NCBI RefSeq assembly: GCF_005938105.1
Contig: NZ_VCPE01000014.1
Location: 107,827-171,826, forward strand
Direction: 5' to 3'
Source of the DNA: Brucella haematophila
GTDB taxonomy: Bacteria > Pseudomonadota > Alphaproteobacteria > Rhizobiales > Rhizobiaceae
Length of the DNA: 64,000 bases
Positions 45,185-55,411 of this stretch are shown piece by piece. The notes beneath the pieces are model-generated. The model saw only the letters and a list, made by a program, of their open reading frames with translations, did no database searches and was not told the DNA's origin. The stretch's first letter is position 1; every line of letters starts with the position of its first letter. A program made the position numbers and the translations under genes.

Positions 45185-46165
45185 GCGCGGCGCGGCGGCG
45201 CGTTTCAGACGATCATTGATGGCCTCGCCGAGACCATCAAAAGGAATGGGTTCAACGGCAATGGTGCTGGCGCCGGTGGCGTCGAGCTTGCGCATGAAAT
45301 CGAAAAGATTGCTGGCCGCCTCGCGCAGATTGCCATCCGCGCTGAGGTTCAACACGGCCTTTGCCGTCTCGGCTCCGGCTACACGCGACGGCCCGAAAGC
45401 CAGCAGCGCTTCGCCCGGCTGCACATTGCCGACCGCAAGCCGCATCGACGCATCCGGCGCATAATGCGAGGCCATCATGCCCGGCGCGATGATATGCGCC
45501 TGAATGGCCTCGGTCTGTTCGGTGCGCAGCAGGGTTTTGCCAATCGCGGCTTCGATGTCGTCTGCTGCAAGCCCGCCGGGGCGCAACAGACGCACAGTGT
45601 CACCCTCGACCTTCACGATGGTCGATTCCACACCAACCCCGCATGGACCCGCATCGAGGATCAGGTCAATCTTGTCGCCAAGATCGCCCGCGACGGCTTC
45701 AGCACTGGTGGGGCTGATACGCCCGGACGTGTTGGCGCTCGGTGCCGCCACCGGGCTGTCCAGCGCTGTGATAACCTCCTGCACGCGGCCATGCGGCATG
45801 CGGATGGCAAGCGTCGACAATCCCGCCGTCACAAGTGGATGGATCGGACGATCTGTTTCCTGATGGTCTTTGAGCGGCAGCACGATGGTCAGCGGGCCCG
45901 GCCAGAACAGTTCCGCCAGCCTGCGCGACAGCGGATCGAAGGTGACGTAGCGCTCTGCCATGGCGATACCGCTGACATGCGCAATCAACGGATTGAACTG
46001 CGGACGACCCTTGGCGGCGAAAATTCCCGCAACGCCTTCACCATGGGAGGCATCAGCAGCAAGGCCGTAGACGGTTTCGGTGGGAATGGCGACAAGACCG
46101 CCGCGCCGCAGGATTTCCACCGCGCGCTGAACTGCCTCATCATCGAATTTCATTACATCTGACAC
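45182..46165 (-). CDS. L-threonylcarbamoyladenylate synthase (Sua5/YrdC)
   Basis: 327 residues from a GTG at 46165, which has AGAGGCGG seven bases upstream; the ATG at 46153 (MKFDDEAV) is four codons downstream. A longer upstream reading is in repeat DNA. YrdC domain about 17-200 (GGLVAIPTETVYGLAADA) and a C-terminal Sua5 domain (about 210-320). Makes the threonylcarbamoyl-AMP intermediate for tRNA t6A modification. The stop is formed within a repeat. Confidence 0.93.
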   Translation of the reverse strand: MSDVMKFDDEAVQRAVEILRRGGLVAIPTETVYGLAADASHGEGVAGIFAAKGRPQFNPLIAHVSGIAMAERYVTFDPLSRRLAELFWPGPLTIVLPLKDHQETDRPIHPLVTAGLSTLAIRMPHGRVQEVITALDSPVAAPSANTSGRISPTSAEAVAGDLGDKIDLILDAGPCGVGVESTIVKVEGDTVRLLRPGGLAADDIEAAIGKTLLRTEQTEAIQAHIIAPGMMASHYAPDASMRLAVGNVQPGEALLAFGPSRVAGAETAKAVLNLSADGNLREAASNLFDFMRKLDATGASTIAVEPIPFDGLGEAINDRLKRAAAPR

Positions 46166-46197
46166 TGGTTTTCCGCCTCTCGGGCGTCCAAGTTGAG

Positions 46198-46239
46198 TGC
46201 ATCCCGAAAGGTGCAAAGCGGTTTTCGGACAAGATGCAC
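46198..46239. repeat. Type B inverted-repeat element
   Basis: GTGCATCCCGAAAG ... TTTTCGGACAAGATGCAC, upstream of the Sua5 gene, and related to copies at 38201 and 56997. Confidence 0.75.
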
Positions 46240-46396
46240 GCATAGATATGAGCGCCTTCTGCCTACACAAGCGCGAAGCCGCGCGCAAGCAAACAGGCGA
46301 GCCGCCGCGTGCACATTTATGGCAACGCGGCCCGGAAAATTGCGTTTTGTTAGCTTTTTTAGGGCAGGATGATATTATTCATGCTTGAGGTGAATA

Positions 46397-46831
46397 ATGT
46401 TATCGCGATTTATCGCCATTTCGCTGACTATCGCCGGACTGCCTGTTGTGGCCTCTGCCAACGGGGCGGAACCTGCGCGAACGACCTATGAGGTCGGTTC
46501 CATCGACTATATCGGCTATGACCGGATGGGGGCCAACGGGCTGCCTGTCTGCGGCACGTGCAATCAGCGGCAAGAGGCTGAAGCCGAAGCGCTGAAGGAA
46601 ATTGAAGCGCGGCGCAAGCGGGCCCGTGCCTATATGGCGCGCATGCAGGGCAAGCCTCTGCCGGAAGACGCGCAGGAACAGCCTGCCGTAACGCCCGCTG
46701 CAAGCCCGACCGAACAGAAGATGCCGGACTTCGATCCCGCCAAGCCGGTGCGTGTCGTCGGCGAACCATGGGCTGGCGCATCCGGGGAAGTCGACCTGAG
46801 TTCGCTGGCACTTCGGCCAAGCCTTCAGTAA
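46397..46831 (+). CDS. Hypothetical exported protein
   Basis: 144 residues with a signal peptide (1-23, ending ASA-NG). A CxxC pair (CGTCNQ) lies near residues 52-57, followed by a charged helical segment (EAEAEALKEIEARRKRARAYMARM) and a Pro/Ala-rich tail. No known domain is recognised. It is monocistronic and ends in a bidirectional terminator shared with glyS. Confidence 0.75.
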   Translation: MLSRFIAISLTIAGLPVVASANGAEPARTTYEVGSIDYIGYDRMGANGLPVCGTCNQRQEAEAEALKEIEARRKRARAYMARMQGKPLPEDAQEQPAVTPAASPTEQKMPDFDPAKPVRVVGEPWAGASGEVDLSSLALRPSLQ

Positions 46832-46840
46832 CCCACAAAC

Positions 46841-46871
46841 GAAAATGGCGCCGTAATGGCGCCATTTCTAT
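46841..46871. terminator. Bidirectional terminator between the exported protein and glyS
   Basis: Stem AAATGGCGCC/GGCGCCATTT with a GTAAT loop; A-rich and T-rich flanks serve both directions. Confidence 0.88.
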
Positions 46872-46887
46872 TCCTATGCGCTGGCTA

Positions 46888-49182
46888 TCAGCCTGCGATC
46901 TTGGAGAAATCCGCAACCTTGCCGGTGGCCGTGCGGATCAGGTCGAGCAGAGCCAGACGATTGGCGCGGACATTCTCGTCCTCATCATTGACCAGCACTT
47001 TTTCGAAGAACGTATCGACCGGGCCGCGCAGCTTGGCGAGCGCCAGCATCGCACCCGAAAAATCTTCGCGGGCGATTGCCGCTTCGGTCTCGCTCGACGC
47101 AAGCGTAACCGCTTCAAACAGCGCCTTTTCCTCGTCCACCTTGAGAAGCGCGGCATCGACGCTAGTGGCGACCTTGGTGCCCTTCTTCTCTTCGGCTGCC
47201 AGAATATTGGCGGCGCGTTTGGTGCCTGCCAGCAGGTTCTTGCCGTCTTCCTCATTGATGAAGACGATCAGCGCTTCCAGACGGCGTGCGACCAGAAGCA
47301 GATTGTCGGCTTCCGGCGTCAGCACGGCGTCAATGGCGTCGTAACGTGCGCCCTCTTCCTTCAGATGCACCTTGAAACGGTCGTGAAGGAAGGACAAAAG
47401 ATCGGCCAGCACCGGCTCTGCACTGCGGTCGGCTTCGGCACGAACCTCCACCTCATAGTTGCGCAACGCATTGTCGATATCCTGTTCGCCATCGACATCG
47501 CCGGATTTTTCGCCAGCAAGCCTGGCTTCGAATTCACGCAGCTTGCGTTGGACCACGCCTTCTTTCAGCGCGGCAAAGGCCGAACGGAACAGCGGCAGCA
47601 GCGGGAATTTCCAGTCCTGCGACAGCAGAAGACGGATCACGCCAAGGGCTGCGCGACGCAGCGCGTATGGGTCCTTCGAACCCGTCGGCTTTTCATCAAT
47701 GGCCCAGAAACCGACCAGAGTATCCAGCTTGTCGGCCAGTGCGACAGCAACCGAAACCGGTTCCTTCGGCACTACATCAGATGGACCTTGCGGCTTGTAA
47801 TGTTCTTCAAGCGCTGCGGCGACAGCTGCATCTTCGCCCTGAAGCACCGCATATTTGCGGCCCATCGCGCCCTGAAGCTCGGGGAATTCACCCACAACTT
47901 CGGTCTGGAGATCGGCCTTGGCGAGAACGGCAGCACGTGCGGCAAGCTTCGGATCGGCGCCGACCAGCGGGGCGATCTGTGCAGCCAGTTCGCGGATACG
48001 CTCAACGCGGGCGCCTTGCGTACCCAGTTTCGCATGGAAGGTCACATTCAGGCCGTCCAGACGCGCCATGCGCTGATCAAGCGGCTTCTTCAGATCGAGG
48101 CCGAATTTTTCCGCCGAAGCGGCCAGCTTGTCGAGGTCCGGCAGATCGTGCTGATCGGTGTGCCAGAAATAGAGCGCATCCGACAGACGTGCACGCACGA
48201 CCTTGCCGTTACCGTAAGCGATTTCCGTGCCGCCATCGCGCGCAGCAATGTTCGACACCAGAATGAACCGGTTGGACAGCGCTTCGGTTTCGCCCTGCTT
48301 GCGGGTGACGAAGCATTTTTGGTTGGCGCGGATGGTGAGGCGGATGACTTCCGGCGGGATCGCCAGAAACTCTTCCTCGAACTCGCCCATCAGCACGACC
48401 GGCCATTCGACCAGACCAGACACTTCTTCCAGAAGGCCCTCGTCCTCGACCAGTTCGAGACCCGACGCGAAGGCTAGATTATGCGCGTCCTGCGAAATCA
48501 TTTCCTTGCGGCGTTCGGCGTCGAGTACCACAAAAGCCTTTTCCAGCTTTTCGACATAATCGTCGAAGCGACGCACTTTGATCGCCTGACCGTTGCTCAG
48601 GAAACGATGCCCATAGGTGAGATTGCCGGACTTGATGCCGTCAACGTCGAAATCGATAACCACGGTTTCTTCGGTTTCAGGGCCGAAGGTGCACAGGATC
48701 GATTGCAGCGGACGCACCCAGCGCAATGCACCGGGCTTCGCCGAAGCCGCGCCCCAGCGCATGGATTTTGGCCACGGGAAATTGCGGATCGTCTGCGGCA
48801 CGAGTTCGGCGACGATTTCTTCCGCCGGGCGGCCCGGCTTGGTCAGATGGGCAACATAGAAATCGCCCTTCTTCGGATCAGAATGCACATGCGCCTGCGC
48901 GACATCGGTGAGACCGGCCTTGCGCAGAAAGCCCTGAATGGCCTGTTCCGGTGCAGTAACCGACGGACCCTTGATGTCTTCATGCACGTCCTTGGAACGC
49001 ACGGTCAGGCCGCGAATGTCGAGCGTCAGACGACGCGGCGTCCAGTAAGCGGTCGCGGCTTCATAGGTGAGACCGGCTTCAACCAGACCATCAGTGATCA
49101 TCTTTTTCAGATCGCCGGCAGCCTTGCGCTGCATGCGGGCCGGGATTTCCTCGGAAAAGAGTTCGAGAAGTAAGTCAGGCAT
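46888..49182 (-). CDS. glyS: Glycine--tRNA ligase beta subunit
   Basis: 764 residues, larger than the typical 690 but in line with alphaproteobacterial relatives. N-terminal [22 protein letters not shown] signature, B3/4-like middle region, HD-like domain and a C-terminal DALR anticodon-binding-type region. Together with GlyQ it forms the alpha2-beta2 enzyme. Its start overlaps the glyQ stop by one base. Confidence 0.97.
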   Translation of the reverse strand: MPDLLLELFSEEIPARMQRKAAGDLKKMITDGLVEAGLTYEAATAYWTPRRLTLDIRGLTVRSKDVHEDIKGPSVTAPEQAIQGFLRKAGLTDVAQAHVHSDPKKGDFYVAHLTKPGRPAEEIVAELVPQTIRNFPWPKSMRWGAASAKPGALRWVRPLQSILCTFGPETEETVVIDFDVDGIKSGNLTYGHRFLSNGQAIKVRRFDDYVEKLEKAFVVLDAERRKEMISQDAHNLAFASGLELVEDEGLLEEVSGLVEWPVVLMGEFEEEFLAIPPEVIRLTIRANQKCFVTRKQGETEALSNRFILVSNIAARDGGTEIAYGNGKVVRARLSDALYFWHTDQHDLPDLDKLAASAEKFGLDLKKPLDQRMARLDGLNVTFHAKLGTQGARVERIRELAAQIAPLVGADPKLAARAAVLAKADLQTEVVGEFPELQGAMGRKYAVLQGEDAAVAAALEEHYKPQGPSDVVPKEPVSVAVALADKLDTLVGFWAIDEKPTGSKDPYALRRAALGVIRLLLSQDWKFPLLPLFRSAFAALKEGVVQRKLREFEARLAGEKSGDVDGEQDIDNALRNYEVEVRAEADRSAEPVLADLLSFLHDRFKVHLKEEGARYDAIDAVLTPEADNLLLVARRLEALIVFINEEDGKNLLAGTKRAANILAAEEKKGTKVATSVDAALLKVDEEKALFEAVTLASSETEAAIAREDFSGAMLALAKLRGPVDTFFEKVLVNDEDENVRANRLALLDLIRTATGKVADFSKIAG

Positions 49183-50108
49183 TACTCGCCCTCACGCTTG
49201 AAATTGAAACCACCGGCATCCGTCAGAAGGAATGCCTCGCCGCACTGACGCGCGAGATTGCGGACGCGCAGGATGTAGCTCTGGCGCTCGGTAACCGAGA
49301 TCACGCCGCGCGCATCCATCAGGTTGAAGACGTGGGATGCCTTGATGCACTGGTCATAGGCCGGGAGCACGCATTTGTGCAGCGAACCCTCGCCCGTGCT
49401 GCCAGCCTTCAAAATGGCTTCGCATTCGCGCTCGGCATCAATGAAGTGGCGATGCAGGATTTCCGTATCGGCCATTTCGAAATTGTAACGGGAATATTCC
49501 TGCTCAGCCTGCAGGAACACTTCGCCATAGGTGAGCTTTTCGTCGCCTTCGAGACCGTTGAAATTGAGGTCATAGACATTGTCCACGCCCTGCACATACA
49601 TGGCGAGGCGCTCGAGACCATAGGTCAGCTCACCGGCAACCGGCGAGCATTCAATGCCGCAGACCTGCTGGAAATAGGTGAACTGAGACACTTCCATGCC
49701 ATCGCACCAGCATTCCCAGCCAAGACCCCAGGCGCCGAGCGTCGGGCTTTCCCAGTCGTCTTCCACGAAACGCACATCATGCAGCGTCGGATCAAGGCCG
49801 ATGGCCTTCAGCGAACCGAGATAGAGATCCTGAAGGTTCGGCGGCGATGGCTTGATGATGACCTGATACTGGTAATAATGCTGTAGCCGGTTGGGGTTTT
49901 CGCCATAGCGGCCATCCTTGGGACGGCGCGACGGCTGCACATAGGCAGCTTTCCACGGCTTCGGCCCGAGCGAACGCAGCGTCGTTGCCGGATGGAACGT
50001 ACCCGCACCCACTTCCATGTCGTAAGGCTGCAAAATAGCGCAACCATGTTCCGCCCAATAGTGATGGAGCGTCAGGATCAGGCCCTGAAAGGAACGGGTG
50101 GGATGCAT
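49182..50108 (-). CDS. glyQ: Glycine--tRNA ligase alpha subunit
   Basis: 308 residues from the ATG at 50108 ([10 protein letters not shown]), the length of Brucella orthologs. A GTG at 50141 with GAGG upstream is an in-frame alternative and could add 11 residues. Motifs: [54 protein letters not shown]. Catalytic class II core of the heterotetramer. First gene of glyQ-glyS. Confidence 0.97.
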   Translation of the reverse strand: MHPTRSFQGLILTLHHYWAEHGCAILQPYDMEVGAGTFHPATTLRSLGPKPWKAAYVQPSRRPKDGRYGENPNRLQHYYQYQVIIKPSPPNLQDLYLGSLKAIGLDPTLHDVRFVEDDWESPTLGAWGLGWECWCDGMEVSQFTYFQQVCGIECSPVAGELTYGLERLAMYVQGVDNVYDLNFNGLEGDEKLTYGEVFLQAEQEYSRYNFEMADTEILHRHFIDAERECEAILKAGSTGEGSLHKCVLPAYDQCIKASHVFNLMDARGVISVTERQSYILRVRNLARQCGEAFLLTDAGGFNFKREGE

Positions 50109-50141
50109 ATGTGCTGGCAACATGCTGGACGAATTAGACAC

Positions 50142-50397
50142 CGGGCTGGGCCTCGTTATTGAAATGATGGCCCGGTCTAATTTGTCAGCACCGCAGGGTC
50201 AAGCATGACATTTGATCGCTGAACAAGCCGACTATAGGCAAGCGATGGGATCAATCCTCAATATTGATGCTGATAGCTTGTTTCAGAGAACTAAAGCCAG
50301 TGAATTAGTAACAGCTTCTCGCGAACCTACTAAGCGATAAAGTCAACCCAGGTTACACCGCGCCCTACCGTTCTCTGTTTTTAACGAGGTATATTTC
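50142..50397. other. Intergenic region upstream of the AT-rich orphan gene
   Basis: 256 bases, becoming more AT-rich towards 50398. No further gene or strong hairpin was seen; it holds the glyQ upstream region on one side. Confidence 0.5.
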
Positions 50398-51072
50398 ATG
50401 CCTTTTCCCGATATTCCGTACGAAGGCTTTCGTCCAGGTGACTTAATTTATGGCTTAGAAGAGACACGCAACCGTTACCCGGAAATGTATGCCCCCTTTA
50501 AAGGTGTGGATAAAAATAAAACACTCAGCAGGATCGATCACTATTGCAGCACAAGAGCAGAATTTGAGATTAAAAAGGCACATAAAATAAATATACCTCA
50601 CGATCAAGAAGAATTCTTCAAAAGCATCGAATACAGCGAATACAGAAAAATAAGCAATGATTATCTTTCATATATTAAAGAAAAAAATATTGTTGGTTGT
50701 AAAGATGGAGGAATTCATACCGGAAGAAAATGCAAAGCAGGATTAAATTGGGCAAGAGAAGCAAAAAAAACGGTACATTTTTTTCTCGATGACATCGATC
50801 TGGCGGCCGTAGCCAGTAAAACGGACCGTTTCGAGTTCGCAGACGGCACAAAGTATAAAGGATATGTTGGCCAAGAAATCCGCTACCTCAGGCGCAACTG
50901 GCACCATCCTCAGGTGCGAGCTATGGTCAAATGGTGGTATAAAGGACAAGTCACCTCCGCACCATGGGAAAGGGACCGAGATCCGTGGGAGCCTGATGTT
51001 TGGCGTCAATACCCCCCAAAGCTGATTCAAAGGCACGAGTTTTTTGATCTGTTTGCAGGGTTGGACTTGTAA
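50398..51072 (+). CDS. Orphan hypothetical protein in AT-rich DNA
   Basis: 224 residues, starting after ACGAGGTATATTTC. Not recognised. No signal peptide or membrane segment. The middle (residues about 40-130) is AT-rich, lysine-heavy and unlike neighbours, while the first and last parts are nearer the local base composition. Cys residues 49, 101 and 113. The C-terminal block HFFLDDIDLAAVASK ... QEIRYLRRNWHHPQVRAMVKWWYKGQ ... SAPWE (about 134-198) recalls a recurrent domain of enterobacterial hypothetical or effector-like proteins, but I cannot confirm this. Signs of horizontal acquisition; alone between glyQ and a TPR gene. Confidence 0.75.
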   Translation: MPFPDIPYEGFRPGDLIYGLEETRNRYPEMYAPFKGVDKNKTLSRIDHYCSTRAEFEIKKAHKINIPHDQEEFFKSIEYSEYRKISNDYLSYIKEKNIVGCKDGGIHTGRKCKAGLNWAREAKKTVHFFLDDIDLAAVASKTDRFEFADGTKYKGYVGQEIRYLRRNWHHPQVRAMVKWWYKGQVTSAPWERDRDPWEPDVWRQYPPKLIQRHEFFDLFAGLDL

Positions 51073-51160
51073 TGATCAAAAGTCACCGAACCCTGACGGC
51101 ATTCCAGCAGCAAGGAATTATAAACTGTAGCGAACGACGTTTTCGCGTGACCGCGAACAA

Positions 51161-53026
51161 TCAATCCGTCGTCGGCTTTTCCGGTGCGGGCGCAGCTGGC
51201 GCAGGCGCGACGGCAGGCGTGTCCGGCTTCGGCTGATCCGGCTTCTTCTCACCGGGCTTTGTCGCATCGGCGGAAGACTGTCCCGGAACATCGGGCAGAC
51301 CCTTCTTCAGCTTTTCCTCGATCTTGACGAGGTCTTCCGGCTCTGGCTTGCCCGCAATCGCATGGTGCCACTGGAACGTCGCCTCTAGCTGACGGCCAAC
51401 ACGCCAATAGGCATCGCCCATATGATCGTTGATGGTCGGATCTTCCGGACGCAGCTTCACGGCCTTTTCCAGCTCCACCACCGCTTCATCGTAACGGCCG
51501 AGCTTGTAATAGGCCCAGCCCAGCGAATCGACGATGTAACCGTCCTGCGGACGCAGCTCGACAGCCTTCTTGATCATGTCCAGCGCACGATCGAGATGGA
51601 TGCCCATGTCGACCCAGGAATAACCGAGATAGTTCAACACCTGCGGCTGATCAGGATAAAGCTCCAGCGCCTTGTTGAAGCTCGGCTCCGCCTTGTCCCA
51701 CTGCTTCAGGCGTTCATAAGCGATACCGCGCTGGTAGAAGACCGGCCAGTCCTTGCGTTCCGGCGTCTTGATCTGCTCGACGGCGCCATCATAAATCTTG
51801 GCGGCTTCCGCGAAATTCTTGTCCTGCGCGTAAACACCGCCCAGCGCCAGATAGGTGCGGATGTCGGTCTTGTCGCGGCCCAGCAATATCTTCAACTGCT
51901 CGATGGCCTCGGCAGATTTGTCGTTATCGGCAAGGTTCAGCGCACGCTGCATTTCGGCATCGCGGCGATAGGGCGAGGTTTCCGGCACTTCCGCATAATA
52001 TTCAACCGCCGCTTCCGGACGGCGCAGCTTTGCCGAAATATCGCCCAGCTGGAACAAGGTAGCGTCATTGCCCGGACGCAACGGCAGCGAGAGTTGCAGA
52101 TAAAGCTTGGCAAAAGCCTCCGCGCCGCTGCGATTGATTGCCGTGCCGAGTGTATAGAGCACTTCACCCGCGCCCTGCTGCGGCGTCTCGATCAGACGGT
52201 CGATTTTCCGCCCTGCCTCGATCTGCTCGCGCAGTTCGGTCAGGGTCATGCGACCGTTCAAAAGCTCTTCGCCATCCTTCAGAAGCTGGATTGCGCCGTC
52301 CTTGTCGCCCTGACGCAGCTTGAACGAGGCGTAAGCCATGATGATGCGTTCATAGGTGTCGGGTGCAGCACTGCCGCCGGGACGATCATCAAGCGCCTGC
52401 TGGTAGAAATCGCCCGCTTCCTTCTTCATCCCGGCCTGATCGGCGATCAAAGCGGAATTATAGGTGCGGAACAGGCCATACCATTCGGGGCCTTCCATCT
52501 TCTTGATATCGGCCAGCGCCTGCTTGGGATTGCCCTGCCCGACCTTGACCCACGCATTCATGAAGCCGGTCGCAAGCCGGTCCATATCGGACTGCATGGA
52601 CAACATCAGAAGCGGACCGACCTTGCGATACTGCTTTTTGGAAATGGCGTCGATGGCAAGGGCGACACGGGAGAAGCGCTCGATATCCGGCACATTCTGC
52701 AATTCGGACGCAAGCGGCAACGCGTCCTTGAAACGACCTTCCGTCAACAGAACCAGAAGCAGGTCCTGCTTGACCTGACTGTTACCCGGATCGAAGGCCA
52801 TGGCCTGACGATAGAAATCGGCGGCTGTGGAGAGATTATTGTCGGCTTCGGCGGTGCGGCCCGCAAGATAGGCGCCTGCAAAGGAACCGGCCCGAACAGC
52901 AGGCGTAGCGACGGGAGCGGGATCGGCAGCCGTCTTGGCCAACGCTCCGCTGGCAGGCATTGCAATTCCCGCCAGAAGCGAAAGAAGCAAACCATAAAGC
53001 GGGCCGTGTTTCATTCCATGCCGCAT
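51161..53026 (-). CDS. Exported tetratricopeptide repeat protein
   Basis: 621 residues. N-terminal signal peptide (about 1-30, MRHGMKHGPLYGLLLSLLAGIAMPASGALA). TPR units run from about 50 to 580, clearest at YQRGIAYERLKQWDKAEPSFNKAL, VDSLGWAYYKLGRYDEAVVELEKAV and INDHMGDAYWRVGRQLEA. The tail is a Pro/Lys/Ala-rich low-complexity segment. Probably periplasmic or outer-membrane-associated scaffold; the partner is unknown. It may share a promoter region with none of its neighbours. Confidence 0.9.
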   Translation of the reverse strand: MRHGMKHGPLYGLLLSLLAGIAMPASGALAKTAADPAPVATPAVRAGSFAGAYLAGRTAEADNNLSTAADFYRQAMAFDPGNSQVKQDLLLVLLTEGRFKDALPLASELQNVPDIERFSRVALAIDAISKKQYRKVGPLLMLSMQSDMDRLATGFMNAWVKVGQGNPKQALADIKKMEGPEWYGLFRTYNSALIADQAGMKKEAGDFYQQALDDRPGGSAAPDTYERIIMAYASFKLRQGDKDGAIQLLKDGEELLNGRMTLTELREQIEAGRKIDRLIETPQQGAGEVLYTLGTAINRSGAEAFAKLYLQLSLPLRPGNDATLFQLGDISAKLRRPEAAVEYYAEVPETSPYRRDAEMQRALNLADNDKSAEAIEQLKILLGRDKTDIRTYLALGGVYAQDKNFAEAAKIYDGAVEQIKTPERKDWPVFYQRGIAYERLKQWDKAEPSFNKALELYPDQPQVLNYLGYSWVDMGIHLDRALDMIKKAVELRPQDGYIVDSLGWAYYKLGRYDEAVVELEKAVKLRPEDPTINDHMGDAYWRVGRQLEATFQWHHAIAGKPEPEDLVKIEEKLKKGLPDVPGQSSADATKPGEKKPDQPKPDTPAVAPAPAAPAPEKPTTD

Positions 53027-53237
53027 GAAGCCCTATCCTCTTCTCAAATTCCCATATGCGGAATCGGCAACGAATCGCCGATTGCCTCCAACGCACCGCG
53101 CTCTGACCTTAACGGAACAGGCACGCCAAGCATGGCCTTTTTGGGATGAGGGGGCAAGAAAAGCATCTGTGATGGAAAGCTTTTCTTGATCGATCCCTGT
53201 TCGAAAATATCCGAAAACGCGAAAGACGTCAGGAAAC

Positions 53238-54260
53238 TCAGTTCACGCGGCTGATGCAGAAATCGATGACATCGATCAGCGCATCTTTTTCCGGCGTTGC
53301 CTTGAGCGGTGCCAGAGCATCGCGGGCAATTTCGCCGAAGTGACGTGCGCGCTGCACCGTGTCGGCAATCGCGCCGTGCTTGGTCATCAGGCCGATAGCC
53401 TTTTGCAGCGATGCGTCGTCGCTCGCGCCGTCTTCGATGGCGTGCTTCCAGAAAGCGCGTTCCTCATCGGTGCCACGGCGGTAGCTCAAAATGACGGGAA
53501 GCGTGATCTTGCCTTCGCGGAAATCGTCGCCCGTGTTCTTGCCAAGATCGGCAGCCGAACCACCATAATCCAGCGCATCGTCAACCAGCTGGAAAGCAAG
53601 ACCGAGATTGAGGCCGTAATCGCGCAAAGCTGCGCGATCCGAGCGCTGCACACCGGCGACGATCGGGCCGACTTCCGCAGCAGCCGAGAAGAGTGCCGCC
53701 GTCTTGGCCTTGATGACCGCCAGATATTCGTTTTCGGTGGTTTCCATGTTCTTGGCGGCGGCAAGCTGCATGACCTCGCCTTCGGCGATCACCGAAGCGG
53801 AGGTCGCCAGCACGTCGAGCGCATCGAGCGAACCGACATCGACCATCATCTTGAAAGCCTGACCGAGCAGGAAGTCGCCGACGAGAACGCTGGCCTGGTT
53901 GCCCCAGATCATGCGGGCAGTGCTTTTGCCGCGACGCAGATCGCTTTCATCCACCACATCGTCATGCAACAGCGTTGCCGTGTGCATGAATTCGACAGCG
54001 GTTGCGAGACGCACATGACCGTCGCCGTCGTAACCGAACATGCGTGCGGCAGCGAGCGTCATCATCGGACGCAGGCGTTTGCCGCCCGACGAGATCAGAT
54101 GATTGGCGACTTCGGGAATCATTTCGACGTCGGATCCGGCACGTGACAGGATCATTTCGTTCACGCGCGCCATATCGGCCTTCGTCAGGTCGACAAGCGG
54201 CTGCACCGATCCTGTCTGCTTTTTCTTGTCGTCGAGATTCAGAACCACACCCAATGCCAT
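53238..54260 (-). CDS. ispB: Polyprenyl diphosphate synthase (octaprenyl/decaprenyl)
   Basis: 340 residues. First aspartate-rich motif DDVVDESD at 100-107, second motif DDALDYGG (about 227-234). Long-chain (C40-C50) trans-prenyl synthase of the IspB family, supplying the ubiquinone side chain used by UbiA (34.4 kb). Divergent from the DUF2007 gene, 130 bases apart. Confidence 0.95.
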   Translation of the reverse strand: MALGVVLNLDDKKKQTGSVQPLVDLTKADMARVNEMILSRAGSDVEMIPEVANHLISSGGKRLRPMMTLAAARMFGYDGDGHVRLATAVEFMHTATLLHDDVVDESDLRRGKSTARMIWGNQASVLVGDFLLGQAFKMMVDVGSLDALDVLATSASVIAEGEVMQLAAAKNMETTENEYLAVIKAKTAALFSAAAEVGPIVAGVQRSDRAALRDYGLNLGLAFQLVDDALDYGGSAADLGKNTGDDFREGKITLPVILSYRRGTDEERAFWKHAIEDGASDDASLQKAIGLMTKHGAIADTVQRARHFGEIARDALAPLKATPEKDALIDVIDFCISRVN

Positions 54261-54390
54261 TACTCCTTGATGGGGCCGCCACCATATTTAAGCGCGGCGG
54301 AATGCTCAAGACGCATTCCGTGCCTTCACAGCCTGTTCAACATTGACGGAAGCAGTTGTCAATGCGGTGCATTGGCTACACAGTGGGCAA

Positions 54391-54615
54391 ATGATCGAAC
54401 TTATCCGCACTAACGATTCCGTCCTGCTGTCTTTCGCCGAAGCCTTGATGAAGGAGGCGGGAATAGCTTATTTCATCGCCGACACCAATATGAGCATTAT
54501 CGAGGGATCGCTGGGCGTTCTGCCGCGCCGCCTTCTGGTCAGCGAAGATCAGCTGGACGAAGCACGGCAAATCCTGATCGATGCCGAGATTGAACACGAA
54601 CTGCGCGATAAATGA
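54391..54615 (+). CDS. DUF2007 domain protein
   Basis: 74 residues from the ATG at 54391 (MIELIRTNDSVLLSF). Sequence matches the DUF2007 'putative signal transducing protein' family, built from a single small domain (GLIAYF-like, IIEGSLGVLPRRLLVSEDQLDEA). The function is unknown. Its stop overlaps the next start by four bases (ATGA). Confidence 0.88.
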   Translation: MIELIRTNDSVLLSFAEALMKEAGIAYFIADTNMSIIEGSLGVLPRRLLVSEDQLDEARQILIDAEIEHELRDK

Positions 54616-55394
54616 GCCTGACTGCCGAAAACGAGATTGAAGAAACGCTCGATGTCTTTCATCGCGGCGCGTTTCATCTCGTGCAACCGGCAATGAAAGG
54701 TCATCGCTCCGGCGTCGATGCGATGATCCTTGCAAGCGCTGTGCCCGGTGGTTTTGCCGGGCGGCTTGCCGATCTCGGCAGTGGTGCGGGTGCCGCCGGT
54801 CTTGCGGTTGCGGCCCGGTGCCCGGCAAGCCGGATCACCCTTGTCGAGCGTTCCGGCCTGATGGTCGGCTTTGCCAGAAAAACCATCGCTCATCCGCTCA
54901 ACAAGGCGCTCACCGACCGCGTATCGATTGTGGAAGCCGACGTGGCGCTGGCCGGAAAAGCCCGCATCGCGGCAGGCCTTGCCGATAACAGCTTCGATTT
55001 CGTCATCATGAACCCGCCCTTCAACGAAGCGGCAGACCGGCGCACACCCGATCCACTCAAGGCGGAAGCGCATGTGATGCCGGACGGCATGTTCGAGCAA
55101 TGGGTGCGCACGGCGGCGGCCATCGTCAGGCCGGGCGGCGGCATTGCCATCATCGCGCGGCCCGGCTCCATCGCGCCAATTCTGGAATCGCTTGCCAGAC
55201 GTTTTGGTGGTTTGCACATCGTGCCGGTGCATCCGCGCGGCGATGCGGCGGCAATCCGTATCGTCGTCACAGGAACCCGTGGCAGCCGCGCCGGCCTGTC
55301 TTTCATGCCGCCGCTTATCCTGCATGGCGACAGCGGAAACGGTTTTACGCCCCGCGCCGATGCCATCAATAATGGCCAGACCGCGCTTTTTTGA
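54612..55394 (+). CDS. tRNA1(Val) adenine-N6-methyltransferase-like protein
   Basis: 260 residues. Rossmann SAM domain with ADLGSGAGAAGLAVAAR (about 53-69), the N6-adenine active site NPPF (NPPFNEAADRR). This is the TrmN6/YfiC family methylating A37 of tRNA1(Val); specificity inferred by family. Coupled to DUF2007. Confidence 0.9.
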   Translation: MSLTAENEIEETLDVFHRGAFHLVQPAMKGHRSGVDAMILASAVPGGFAGRLADLGSGAGAAGLAVAARCPASRITLVERSGLMVGFARKTIAHPLNKALTDRVSIVEADVALAGKARIAAGLADNSFDFVIMNPPFNEAADRRTPDPLKAEAHVMPDGMFEQWVRTAAAIVRPGGGIAIIARPGSIAPILESLARRFGGLHIVPVHPRGDAAAIRIVVTGTRGSRAGLSFMPPLILHGDSGNGFTPRADAINNGQTALF

Positions 55395-55411
55395 TCACCG
55401 GAGAATAACCC

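Noticed and set aside
46166-46288. N-terminal extension of the Sua5-like gene
   Set aside because: The extra codons translate a type B repeat; the same peptide pattern (RASCPKTA) appears upstream of the YCII gene, so both extensions are spurious.
46768-48477. 569-codon plus-strand open frame opposite glyS
   Set aside because: Antisense shadow of glyS; its composition follows the complement of glyS codons.
50142-51160. Genomic island with integrase and tRNA attachment site
   Set aside because: Only one foreign-looking gene; no tRNA, integrase, direct repeats or transposase was found.
51422-53149. 575-codon plus-strand open frame opposite the TPR gene
   Set aside because: Antisense shadow; the TPR gene has clear repeats and a signal peptide.
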